Source: Circinella minor (lineage: Eukaryota; Mucoromycota; Mucoromycetes; Mucorales; Lichtheimiaceae). Taken from it: DNA of 64,000 nucleotides. Within the stretch, counting starts at the first letter, position 1; each line of letters begins with the position of its first letter. Below, one piece after another: positions 11,015-22,281 of this stretch. The notes below the pieces were generated by a model. The model made no database searches. It worked only from the letters and a program-made list of their open reading frames with translations, and was not told where the DNA came from. The position numbers and the translations under genes are program-made. The stretch spans positions 372,001 to 436,000 of the forward strand of contig JAEPRB010000004.1 in the NCBI GenBank assembly GCA_016758965.1, written 5' to 3'.

Positions 11015-14000
11015 ACAGAAAAAAAAGTTTTATTCATACTATAATTTTACATCACCTTTCCCCTTAATATACTTATATATACTGCATGCAAACTTCATTT
11101 ATTTCTATAGTATTCCCCGTTTCTTCACACGTTCATATTAGACTTTCTCATTTGTAAAATTCCCATTATAACTATTTAACACATTTAATAGCATATACAT
11201 AAAATATTATTTTCCCGGTGAAAATTATTTTCGTTTTCTAAATTATAAAAAAGCTAGTGATGATGATGATCTACCTTACAGAGATAAATAAAATCCATTT
11301 CTGAAAGCTTAGCAAAAGTAGACATGTAAAAATGAGTTAGCAAGAAGTATTATATGGTATGACTAGTATTTTGAAAATTGCTTAGTAACTTTTTTTTAGT
11401 CACCTCCAAAATTGCTTTTTAATGAAGCTACTAGACTACTTACATTTTCCGAGCAAAATAATAGCCGGATTAAATAATCGGGTTATATTTTCTTAGTTAA
11501 TAAAGTAATTTTCGAAACAAAGAAGTTAATTCTTTTTTTTTTGCCCACCATCATAATCGTTCCCGATTCAACAATAGTAAATTCACTTATTTTTTTGTAA
11601 ATAGGTCCCGCATCAGCATCAGACTACTTATAATTATTATCAAGTTAGTCAATGAGTCGTTTTTTTTATTCATGTCTGATGTTTGTTTTATCAATTCCAA
11701 TTAAAATGTACCGACTTTTAATATATACTATATACAATATGAATCAACTATTTATCTTTTATTTTCTAAAAGAGAATAGCGTGTCATATACAAGAACGGG
11801 AGGGGGAAACAAGATAGAAGATATGTCGTACTGATATGAATTTTATGATAACTACTAATAGAAAGTCTAATGTACCAATCACCAGCAACATTCCGTGAAT
11901 ACTTAAATAATGTTCTTCACTACGTAAAAATCAAATATGATAAGTTCAACGTGTAATACATACCATTTCTGGAACATGTTTATGTATAAAAAAGTTAGTA
12001 GTGCAAATAATTGGTTCTAATGATATAAGTTTTTTTTTTTTTTTTTAAAAAAAAAACACTATGTTTGATCACAAAATACTGCCCTCAACCCATAACGCTA
12101 TCAGTGTTGTTTTCTTCAATGGTCGGGTCAACTCTCGTGAATGATGTCTCCTGGTAATATTTATTTGATTGATTACTATTTTATATTTATGTTTACTTTG
12201 TACAGTTCTCAATTAATCTTTTTAAAGGGGATTAATGACCAACTTTTAAAAACGTTTAATAAACAGTTGTTACCAAGAGATATATAATCCTGAGTTTCTT
12301 CTTCATATATGTGACCATATCTCGACAATTGTCTAATACAGCTTTGATTTTTTTTTTTTTTTTGAAAAAGAAAGCTACCTTAACAAAGTTGGCGGGTAGT
12401 GGTGCGGTTGTTTTATATAACAAATAATAGCTACTCTGGAACTATCTCTAGAGAAGGTGCAATGGGAGGGAGGAATTTTGATTAATAGCAACCGTCGAAA
12501 TACCTAAGATTATTCATGAGTAAATGGCAGTAATAATATTATATCATACCCTTAAAATTTTATATCATCATTATCTTTGATTTTCTGATCAAAAGTTGCT
12601 TTTCTATCTTTTAGTTCAGTAGAGATAGGGAAAAACTACATAAGCTGATGAACGTGGGATAGTGTTATGAAAGAAACATAGTTATACTATATAGAGCGGT
12701 AGCTTTTGCGAAGGCGAAAGTTTTTCCAATAAAACTATTTTTTAGATAAAGATCCGCGGATGTTACGTTATGAGGAATACCTCCTAATGGAAAACGCGAT
12801 GTTTATGGAAGTACACTTCACGTAATGTTTTTCTATCGTTGCCTATTCGTTTTTCTAAATATTAGGCGGAGTCCTATCCCGCTTCATGTTTCTCATTATT
12901 TCAAAACAGTAAAGCAATAATAAGACTAATAAGAAAACGGTTAATAAAACATGATGGAACATGAACTTTATATTTGTATAACGAAAATGATAAATAATAA
13001 TAATAGCAATAATAAATAATTTAAAAGTAATAATGTTTATACGTTATTCTTTTCTCCTTTATATTAATGTTTCCCGTACATAGTAAAGAAAGAAAAATGT
13101 TCTCTCATTTTTTGTATGGTAAGCTGTGTCAAAATCTATACTGTATATCGAACATACGATATACTAGATTATTAAACTTTATTTTTTCCATTGGAAGTAG
13201 CTTTCTAATGTGCTTAAAACATTTAACGCGAAATTAAATATATTGACTTATATATTACAATGCATCAATTTACGTCTTCCATATAATCATGATAGTTCGA
13301 TCAAGTACATAATTCGTATAGGGTCTTTATTACTATATTGATCTTAAACAAATATTTTTATTGCTATCATGCATATACACTGACGTATTCTTAAGAACGA
13401 ATTTAATGACGCGGTTACGTATTTATTGAAAATCTTTTTGATGACGTTACAATGATATTTTAATAGGTAAGAAATCTTTTAGTATATACTGATAAGTTGT
13501 CTCGGCGAAAAAGAGAGAGTATAAAAACATAACAATAATTGATTGAGATAAAATAAGAGTCTTTATTGTGCTATAAAACGTAAGTCTGCTGAAGCCAACC
13601 TATCAGTGGGATTTGTAATCTTCCTATGCTACAACTACTTTTGACAGTTAGAATTAAATATTGGTGACCACCGTTGTTAAAAATTATGCTGTGAGATTAA
13701 TCTTAATAGGGTAAAAAGTAAGGCTAGAGTTGCTGTTTAGTGTTATAAAGATCCCAATAAAAAAAGAAAAGTGGTGTTTGGTGCCATCTTCTTTTTCATA
13801 CTAGAAACATTTTGTTTGGAAATAGTATATGTTAAGATTACAAACAGGAAAGTATAATAGTTAAACGTCCGCTGTAATGATCGCAAGATGTAGTCTCATC
13901 CCTTGTAGCAATGAATAACAATAATAGAAAATGAGACTCTGTAAATATATACATTTCTTTCTTTTCTTTTTTTTTTTTTTTTTTTTTTTTTTGGGGGGGG

Positions 14001-15756
14001 GGGGCTAATCTATATTACTATCTAAGAACTGATTAAGCATATGGCATTTGCTTTTATTCGTATGAGCTGCACTTTTAACAGTACAAAGTCATGTCAAAAA
14101 TAGTGAGTATAGTTACATGCTTCTCCGAAAAAAGAACACAAATAAAAAGGATTTGATGCTTTGTAACTTAAGCAGCATCTAACTGCTATAGGTTAAAGAT
14201 CATGTAAATAAAAAGGCTTCGTACTGTTCGGGAAAATACTATTTATACGACTCTAAAGTTCAGTTTGTCTTCTTCAATGAGTGGAACAATGCATGTGCCC
14301 AGTTTTAAAAGCATTATTACAATTCTCGTTACTCAGTAGAACATTAAAAAAGATCAGTATAAAAGAAAAAGCAAAATCTTACAAAGAAAAAAAACCTTAT
14401 GTTCAAAGCGAGATTTTGAGAGCTGTATGCTACAGAAAGTACCACACTCTATATTACACAGCTTAAACTGCTAACTGAATTAAAATTTTGATGAGATAAT
14501 ATCCACCTCATTTCTTTACAAATGCCAAATCCCAGAAAAAGGTTATTTATTTTGCCATGCTAAGTGTTTTTTGGAGCGAATTATTGACCCTGTATAGATC
14601 AAAAAGGTATTTCTGACCGAAGGATGGACACGACTGTTGCTTAGCTATAATTACAACTTTTGTTGGGATATTTTACTAAAAGTGTTTAGTTTTTTTCCCC
14701 AACCTGACCTTTTATGAGTTAAATCCTTGTTCCGTATCTAATGTTACAGCGGCATTTAATTTATATGCTTCAACATTTGCCTCTTTAATGTGGGGGAATC
14801 GTTTATAGTAATGTCATTCTACTAGCATTATTTTCAGGGTGGACAAAGGTCATAAATATTAGAGCTCCATTCCATGTCCAGGTTTCTCTACATATACACA
14901 GCATTTAAAAATGAGATATAAAATTAAAGCTGCTGTTAGATAACAGTGATGGTACATATTGAAACAGACTGAATCAAAAAAAAAAAAAAAAAAAAACTCC
15001 ATTATTTTTTTACGTGCTAGTCTCATTACTTTTTCGGCTGCGAATCATCAGAAAAAAACCAAGAAGTAAAATTACCTGTATGAAAATAAACCCGCTTGAA
15101 GAAAATGAAGTCCCAAAAATCAAAAATATAACCAAAATTACGGATAATAAAAGAGAATATCAACTTGATAGTTTTACTTGAAAGTGAGGAGTGTGGGTAA
15201 CGAGGGACCCCTTTTTCCCACCCCATACTTTTTTCTTTTATGCGCGGCTCATACCGACATGAGCTTTGGTGTAACACAACGTTTTCTTTTTGTAAATGTA
15301 CTTGCACTTAACCAAATAGATTTTTAAAGTCGCTATAGGAAATAGACTAAAAAGGTGGGTGAATTATTTTATATTGAAGCCCGTCATTGTACTGTCAACC
15401 TCTTTATCATTGACACTTAAGTTCCGCTTATCATTATAGTTGTAAGATAAGATAAAAAGCACAAATAAAACGTTTTGTATCAATGATTGAGCAAAACTCT
15501 AGTTGATTTCTTAAAGGAGCACTCTTCAAAGTAGACCAGAAATAGGGATTTAGATTCTGAACAGATGAATCGTATGTCCATATTTGGAGTTGTACAGTTA
15601 TACTTAAAGTAGCAGGTGCCTATGTCGGTTCAAGTATAAAATGAAAGTCATTTCACAAATTTCTTTTTTTGTTGTTCAATAGTCATCTTGATTTAATATT
15701 ATTTGGATTCTTTTTTTTTTCATCTTACCAAAAAATACTACTTTTTTTATATACCA
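11015..15756. other. Gene desert, 4.7 kb
   Basis: No gene could be supported on either strand. The region is AT-rich with very frequent stop codons and several homopolymer tracts. These include a T/A junction near 12031-12056 and a run of 26 T followed by 12 G at 13967-14004. Short frames at 14281-14466 (+) and 15026-15307 (-) have no family features. It may hold the sugar-transporter promoter at its right end, decayed repeats or non-coding transcripts, but none is recognisable. Confidence 0.5.
13967..14004. repeat. T26-G12 homopolymer tract
   Basis: A run of 26 T is directly followed by 12 G. A similar but shorter T13-G9 tract lies at 59278-59299. The sequence is unambiguous, although homopolymer lengths are error-prone. 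Function is unknown. Confidence 0.8.
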
Positions 15757-17991
15757 ATGGTCAGACAAAACCCTCACAATCGATCTGAGGATCTTGGATT
15801 TCCTCTTTACACGACATTCTGTGCTTTGATAGCTACTCTTTCGGGTACAATACCAATACCAGTTAATAATCACATTGAATAATAGCTTTTAGAATTTGAC
15901 ATTAATATATATTCTTTTTACAATTTTGTATATGTTTATTTACATTAGCTTTTAACGTTGGATGGCATATTAGTAAGTTATCAAATACGTATAACTGTCC
16001 ACGTATAATTTTGTCTGCTCCGCTCAGATCTAAGTTTTTATGTTTATTGATCACCTCTTTTATTTATACTTGTATTTATCGCTATAATAATAAATAGGTG
16101 TACCTAACATGCCTCAAACCGTAATTACTAAATGCTCTGGTGGTACTGAGTATTATAATGGTCTTCCCTCTTGCTTGCCTATGAGCGATATCGTTTGGTA
16201 AGTAAATATTGTACTATTGTATCTATTAACGAACTATTTGTTGTCGATAATCTTTGCTAACTATTTATTCTATGCTTTATAGGGTAAATATCACCACAAT
16301 AACCGATCAATTTTTTTTTTGCTAACACTAGTGATGTTTAAATATATTGATAGGGTGTCACCGTTGGTGTCTTTGCACTTGGTGGTCTTGTTGGTAGTTT
16401 TCTCACTATTTACTCTAACGTTAAATTTGGTCGCCGTCATAATATAATGATCTCTTGCGGTTGGTTTATTCTTGGAGGTATTCTTTCTGGTACCGCTGTC
16501 AATATCGGCATGGTATGTCATATTCTAAAGACAATAACGAAAAAATATATGCTAGACTGGCCCTACTTATACCAGTCAGCAGTATCATCATTGTCATGAT
16601 CATTAACGTTTTCTGTTTCACTTTTAAAAATATCATGTAGTACTCTCTTGGTCGTGCTTTCGTCGGTATTGGTGCCGGTATGTGCGGCTCCTCTGTTGCT
16701 ATATACGTTTCGGAAATCTCAACTAAGAAGAGTCGTGGTGCTCTTGGCACTTTGTTCGAATTCTTCCTTAACGCTGGTGTTCTTTTGACTCAGGTAATTG
16801 GTCGCTATATGTCTTATCCCCCAGTCTGGCGTGTACTTTGGGCAATTCCTACAATTGTTGCCACTCTTCAATTAGTCTTCTTGTTCTTCTTCACTGTGGA
16901 ATGCCCACGTCGTCTCGCGGCCGACGGAAAAATAGACGAAGCACGTTCTGCTCTTCAGCGTCTTCGTAAGGGTGCTGATATTGAAGCCGAGTTCCAAGTG
17001 ATTTTGGATGCTCGTCAACATGAAATTGAATCTGGAACCAAGAAAATGTCTATCCTCGATATTATCCTCTGCAAGGATAAAAGTGTTACGTGGAACACTA
17101 TCATTGTAGTAGTAATTCAAGCTTCTAATCAAATTGGTGGTATTGGTCCCATGTCAGGTACATTAGATATTAACATTTTAATTATGCTGCAAAAATTACC
17201 ATGTATAGCTTTCGACGTATTCTTTATAAACAAAGGATTATGGCTAAGAATAGTTTAATGTTATCTATTATAGTATACTCCGTTAATTTTCTTGGTAAAG
17301 TCTTTAATGATTTGGAACTTGGTACCAATATTTCAATTTCTATGGCTGCTAGTACCATTGTTGGTACCATTATTGCCCTCGCCTTTATGCACAAGGTTGG
17401 TCGCAAAGGTTTTATGGTTATCTCAACCTTCGGTATGACTCTCGCATCCGTCTTTCTTGTAATTGGTTCGAGCGTCGATCCTGGATCACAACGCCTTGCT
17501 CCTCTTTCCGTCACTGCTGCCGTTCTATTTACTTTTACCTACAGTACGGGCTGTGGAGTGGTTCCATGGCTTATTGCTCCCGAACTTCTGCCTCTCTCCG
17601 CTCTTCCACCGGGTTCAGCGTAAATAATATATTTTTTCTTTTTTTTTCCGTCTTTTTTTTATCTTTACTTACACATTATTCTTACAGACTTGGAAATGCT
17701 ACAAACTGGTTGTTCAATTTTCTCATTAATACTATTTGGCCTTACCAAGATGCCAGTTTGGGTAGCTATAGTTTTACTGTCTTCGCTGCCATCAATTTTC
17801 TTATCTTCTTGTTTGTATTGTTTTGTATGCCTGAAACCACCGGTAAGGATCTCGATCAAAAAACCACAAACAATTCCAAGTTAACTGATGAAGAACTTCA
17901 TGGTACTGTCTACTCGTCCAATGGTAGCAATGACTCATTCAACAATGATCACAAAGTTGAAAACGTTCAACATATTGAACAGATCAAATAG
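15757..17991 (+). CDS. MFS sugar transporter (GLUT-like), with micro-exons
   Basis: Plasma-membrane hexose transporter of the major facilitator superfamily. Eight exons (15757-15844, 15949-15972, 16098-16197, 16283, 16354-16512, 16641-17157, 17274-17619, 17688-17991) total 1539 bases and give 512 residues, the normal length. Exon 1 encodes LYTTFCALIATLS of helix 1. The 24-nt exon adds AFNVGWHI, and exon 3 continues VPNMPQTVI. Family signatures follow: KFGRRHN after helix 2, ECPRRL in the PESPR position, QASNQIGGIGPM in the helix 7 QQxxGIN position, HKVGRK after helix 8, VPWLIAPELLP in helix 10 and PETTGK at the C-terminus. Frame between exons 3 and 5 needs a single base, G16283, as its own exon. 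If that base is not used, the gene is frameshifted. It ends with a hydrophilic tail. Substrate is not determinable. Confidence 0.9.
15949..15972 (+). other. 24-nt micro-exon of sugar transporter
   Basis: The segment is bounded upstream by a TTACATTAG acceptor and downstream by a GTAAGT donor. Its eight codons complete helix 1 (GWHI in the position of GYNTG in GLUT proteins) and keep frame with both neighbours. Skipping it also keeps frame but deletes the core of helix 1. Confidence 0.8.
16283..16283 (+). other. Candidate 1-nt exon of sugar transporter
   Basis: Intron 16198-16282 has donor GTAAGT, a branch-like TTGCTAAC and acceptor TATAG. Intron 16284-16353 has donor GTAAAT, TTGCTAAC and acceptor GATAG. 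Only G16283 lies between them. Including it gives TGG GGT GTC ACC (WGVT), as expected from the family. Removing the whole 16198-16353 stretch as one intron shifts the frame. Confidence 0.7.
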
Positions 17992-18734
17992 AAAAGCATA
18001 TAAAAAAACAGCAACAGTTTTCTATTTTTGTCTTTTTGTCTTTTTTAAATTATATTTTATTTATTATTATTATTATTATTGTTATTTTTTTTTTATATTT
18101 ATACAACTAGTGTTTCTACTATTACATGTTGTGTAAAAAAAGAAAAAATTACTTTCACATCCATTTTTTTTCCAACACCTTTTTTCCTTTCTCTCCCTCT
18201 TGCCTCCGCCACTATTTAGTTTATTGAATAATAGTGGCCATACTTTTTTATTTTGTATATTTGATATCACTATTGTACGTACAATAGTTTATTTTTATTT
18301 ATTCTTGATATTTCTCCTTTAATTGTGATTTACGACTTTCCTCAAACGCACGATGTATGTATTTTTGTTATCAACTATGCATAAATTGTACTTTTGATCC
18401 AAAAGTTGGTAGTACTGTTTTAGAGAAGCTACATATAACAAAGAAGGCTTTTGCAAGTAAATATGATACAGTTTTTCTCTTTATGTATCGATACCCTATA
18501 TATCATGTTTATACTTTTTTACTGATATGGCTTCTTTGTCTATATTAAAAAACGAAAATATATTTTACCCATCTATTACTTATTGTATGTTGTTTTACTA
18601 TTATTACATCTTTTTTCTAATTTTTTCTTTATTCTTTTATTCTTTTATTCTTTACTCATTTGTTCCTATTATTATTTTCTTTTATCGACCTTATTTGTGT
18701 ACCACACACCTCCTTCAAAACTTTGCATCACGTA

Positions 18735-18783
18735 CAGGATTTTGCATTCATTTCCGGACACAACCCTCAATTTTTTCGCTTAT
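18735..18783 (+). repeat. Left terminal inverted repeat
   Basis: A 49-bp arm reading inward from CAGG to GCTTAT. It pairs with 19511-19559 with two mismatches, both in the stretch after GGACACAA. Confidence 0.8.
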
Positions 18784-19510
18784 AATACATATTGTTAAGT
18801 TTTTAAATGAGGAGTTTTAATGCTGGTTGGCAATTTAGACTTAAAATTTAAGAATATCGGAAATGATCCAAATTTCACTCAAAATGGAAGAAAGAGGCTA
18901 AGACTTAAATTCTTATAAAGAAAATAATTGATTGATTGCGGGAGCTTATTTTGGACCTATATTATGCCAAACCACAAAAGAGGAAATATCACTTGAAAAT
19001 ACGAGTTGAATTAATTATCCAAAAAGTGGATATAAAAGTATTTTATTATAAAAAAAATATAAAAATAGAAAGCTAAACTAAAATTCTTTGATCAATTTGA
19101 TCCTATTTATACTATTTACTATAATGTTTAATAATAATTAATAATTATAAAACTATTTAATAATCGTTAATGTTTCTTGATATTATTAAAAATATTTACA
19201 ATTAAAGATGTTTTTTTATCATTAGCGTCCACCAATGAAATTCAACCTTAGTTTCGGCAATTATAATATCCATTTTAATACTACATTTATTATTACTACT
19301 GAAATTTGTTCATATGACAATAAAAAAAATATGAGAAAAGGGGTGGACGTAACAATATATAATTTTCTTACTTATGGGATGTAAGAGATTCACCTGTGAA
19401 GATTAGAGATTTACACAAATGATGAGGGAAGTTTTTCGCGACTAATATCAATGTTTTTTTTTCGCATTTGCTATACCTGCTTTTATGGGATTAACCAAGT
19501 ATCACCTATC

Positions 19511-19559
19511 ATAAGCGAAAAAATTAAGGTTTGTGTCCGGAAATGAATGCAAAATCCTG
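19511..19559 (-). repeat. Right terminal inverted repeat
   Basis: A 49-bp arm that is the reverse complement of 18735-18783 with two mismatches. It ends in CCTG directly before TA. Confidence 0.8.
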
Positions 19560-19862
19560 TATCTATGATACTTTTTATTGCTTCTATTTTTTATTATTAA
19601 ATATAAGACGATATATCAAATGACCTACAAATAGTATCATTGTATGCAATGAAGACTTCAATACAATTCTGAAATTTAATAGTTGTATCCATTCTATGTC
19701 TCGCAGTATATATTATTTTTAAAAAAATTTGTTGTTTTTCAAATAAAATGCTAATCTAAATATATAATAATACTAATATAAAATATCCTTATTAGTCAAT
19801 TTATTAAAATATACGTAATAATTATTTATGCTCTCATCACTATTATAAGTGGCATTAAAAAT

Positions 19863-21038
19863 TTATCCCCCAATTCTCCCAACAATTGCGGTTCCTTTGA
19901 CAGCCATATTTCCATTCTGATCTGCTACCCATACGTCATATTTTCCTGGTTCATCAGACTTAGCCTTCCCTTGTATCTGGACTGGTTCATTGACAACAAG
20001 CGGGGACTGGCAACGGTAGGATAAAAACTTAATATGTTGTGAATCGTCAATTGTCTTCAAATACTTGTTTAATTCATTTGTCATCAGCATGAACGACATT
20101 GGTCCATGCACCAAACACCCACGATGGTTTTCCACAGTAGTTGAATAGATATGATTATAGTGGATCATATGGGAATTGAAAGTTAGTGCAGAGAATCTGA
20201 ACAATAAGATCGGTGAAGGTATCAAGTCCATAGAAAAGTCAGTTCTTGGCAATTCTATCACAAACAAAAAAATAAACAGTAATAAAAGTTTAATTTTCTG
20301 CTATCTTTAATTCTCGTCTTTGGAAACGGAAATTTTCTTTCGCATAAAAATTACACCACCTTTTGCCATTGTCTGTTTCGGTTCGGGAATTATTGTTGAT
20401 TTGATTGAATTTGACTGCGACTGCGACGGTACAGGAACCACTCTGTCAGTACCTTGCACGTAAACCCAACAACGCGACTCTGTCATGACCCAACCTTGTT
20501 TATTATTGATTTTCTTATCAATCCAAATAAACACGGAATCACCACGACGTCCGGCCGGTCGAAATTGGATATCACGAACTGAAGATTCCATTTGAGCTTT
20601 ATCTCCCACACGCAAAGGATTTTCGGGGTTCCATTCTAATTCACCTCCTGCCCACATACGATGATGGAATGGAGCCGGCGGCTTCCAATCTTGTTCAAAA
20701 CCATCAGGAGATAAATCTTCTTCTATCACGCGTGGTGGGAAATATGCTAAATGCCAAGCAGGTGGTAACGCGGTTCCAGCCAATGGAAGACGAGATCCTC
20801 GGTAAATGGGATCGTTCATTGTATTGCCCATAAGATTAAACTGCGATGCCGTAATTACATCTTCTTCGATAAGCTTCTTTTTTGTAATGTTGTCACGCCA
20901 CTGTTCTATGCTCATTTTGGTTTCATCTTGTTGTACTTGTTGACGTGCTAAACAAGTAGTCGAAAAGAAAGAACGCAGTGTATGTTGAGTGTGATTATAT
21001 TGTAGCAATGCTCTAAAAGCGTTATGAGAAGGTATCAT
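19863..21038 (-). CDS. HTD2: HTD2-like mitochondrial hydroxyacyl-thioester dehydratase
   Basis: Hot-dog-fold dehydratase. Htd2 removes water from 3-hydroxyacyl-ACP in mitochondrial type II fatty acid synthesis, and related fungal proteins act on acyl-CoA esters. Two exons (20357-21038 and 19863-20254, minus strand) join in frame to 357 residues. The start MIPSHNAFRALLQ, followed by HTLRSFFSTTCLARQ, looks like a mitochondrial presequence. The N-terminal half has LPPAWHLAYFPP, MWAGGELEW and the FIWIDKKI segment. The C-terminal half holds the signature LLFRFSALTFNSHMIHYN and then HGPMSFMLM. The intron donor chosen, GTGTAA, is weak. It was picked because it is the donor that keeps frame into ELPRTDFS, so the exon 1 end is uncertain by some residues. 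Without splicing, the frame stops at KDEN. Divergent from the 21404 gene. Confidence 0.78.
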
Positions 21039-21403
21039 TGTACTCAAATAAGTAGAAAAGGAGAAAGAGAAAAAGTCCAAGGGAGGAGTGTTGAAAAACG
21101 AACAGTTAATAAAATATCAAAATGCTTTTTCTCACACCCAGAGTTCCTGAATGAAACTATACGGAAAGCAGGAAACAAGATTTTCCGGAGTTTATGTTTT
21201 GTTTATTCGGAATTCTAAAAGTTAGTTTGGTAATATATGTCGTCACAATGATGAAACATCAGATTTATGCAGAACAAGTGGAATGATGGGTAATAAAAAA
21301 GAAGACTATAAAACCCTTGACAAAAAATGTGCTCTTCTTTTTCATCGAATCAACACTTTCTTCAAGTTTCTTTTTCGTTTACTTTTAAAATAAATAAAAT
21401 ATA
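21039..21403. promoter_or_regulatory. Shared divergent promoter region
   Basis: A 365-base gap separates the start codons of the HTD2-like gene (-) and the hydrophilic-protein gene (+), so both promoters must lie here. TATAAAA at 21307-21313 is about 90 bases upstream of the plus-strand ATG and is a plausible TATA box for it. Co-regulation is not shown. Confidence 0.5.
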
Positions 21404-22281
21404 ATGTCATATCCAAATCCTATTATTGGAGAAGAGAACATTAAGGTCGATAAACTCGGAAATAGCAGAGTCGAAGAGGACAAGGAGGATCCCGAGGAAA
21501 TGACTCGCCATCAGATGCGTAATGAGCAACGAAGAGCTCAACTAGGCCTTGCAGGTTAATATTATTTATTATTACATACATATCTTTCAAGAAAACTTCC
21601 AAAAAAAATATCGTAAGAGTAGAAGAAATTAATCATTGTCTTTAAATACGTTTGTAGCATCACCACCTGATCGAAGAAGAGGTCCTGATCGAGGTTTGGA
21701 AGATAACTGGACAAAATCTCAAGGGAATGATCAAAGTTTTGTAACCTCCGAAGAGCAGGACTTACCTCCTCAAAGTAATCGTCAAGGTGATTTCACCTAC
21801 AAGTAAGACTCGAATCAAAATCAGCTTTTCTTAAAAAGACATTATGCTATGAGTATAATAACGTAATTCTGTTTATTCATCATTTTTAGTAATAACGAAA
21901 AAAAGACCCGACAAGGCTGGGGCGATCCTATCGAAGCGCAAACGTAAGTTAATATTATGGTTATTATGTCACGCTAGTCTTATTATGTTCATTCTGTACC
22001 TCTGTGTAAGGCAAAATAATAACCTTATTGAGTATAAATGCAGGGCTCATGAAGAATTTGACCCCAATGATCCTGGCTCCGGAGAAAAGCAGAGCGCCAC
22101 AACCACTTCGGCCGATGATGACAATAGTGGTAATTACAAGACTCTCGATGAATATCATCCCAAGAATTTACCTGAAGGACTTGGTCGTATGAAGGCGCGC
22201 GCACCCAACTCTGTACCTATTGATGCTTCTCAAGAACCTAAAAACGCCACACGTATTCATGAGAGCATGGATACACGATAA
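21404..22281 (+). CDS. Hypothetical hydrophilic protein
   Basis: Not recognised. Four exons (21404-21554, 21658-21802, 21890-21943, 22044-22281) join in frame to 195 residues with clean GT/AG introns, which argues that the gene is real. The product is strongly hydrophilic and probably disordered. It starts MSYPNPIIGEENIKVD, then has a charged segment (MTRHQMRNEQRRAQLGLAG), a proline/arginine stretch (SPPDRRRGPDRG) and RQGWGDPIEAQT. The C-terminal half is acidic and polar (EEFDPNDPGSGEK) and ends in HESMDTR. No membrane segment, signal peptide or catalytic motif was seen. A TATA box about 90 bases upstream suggests strong or inducible expression. Possible roles such as a stress-related disordered protein are guesses from composition only. 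Confidence 0.7.

Larger units (their letters stand above)
18735..19559. mobile_element. MITE-like element with 49-bp TIRs, TA-flanked
   Basis: The left end (18735-18783) begins CAGGATTTTGCATTC and contains TTTCCGGACACAA. The right end (19511-19559) is its reverse complement with two mismatches over 49 bases. Both ends are directly flanked by TA (18733-18734 and 19560-19561). This is the target duplication made by Tc1/mariner-type transposons. The 825-bp interior has no transposase frame, so it looks non-autonomous. It sits between two convergent genes and probably interrupts neither. Assignment to Tc1/mariner rests on the TA flanks only. Confidence 0.7.
17992..19862. other. Convergent intergenic region with transposon-like insertion
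   Basis: About 1.9 kb between the 3' ends of the sugar transporter (+) and the HTD2-like gene (-). It contains the inverted-repeat element at 18735-19559, listed separately. Outside that element it is AT-rich with pyrimidine-rich tracts. No gene is supported, and open frames at 18357-18820 are low-complexity. Confidence 0.5.

Noticed and set aside
15757..15882. Sugar transporter first exon looked like a disrupted pseudogene, because the frame runs out of helix 1 into a stop codon
   Set aside because: A donor after codon 29 plus the 24-nt micro-exon at 15949-15972 restores the full helix and the frame, so a broken gene is not needed.
16198..16353. A strict stwintron (intron nested inside another intron's donor)
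   Set aside because: After removal of the first intron, the second intron is contiguous and the G between them must be exonic to keep frame. A 1-nt exon describes it better, although stepwise splicing remains possible.
21039..21080. Upstream extension of the HTD2-like protein by 14 residues
   Set aside because: The extension begins at a TTG codon, while the ATG at 21038 gives a typical mitochondrial presequence.
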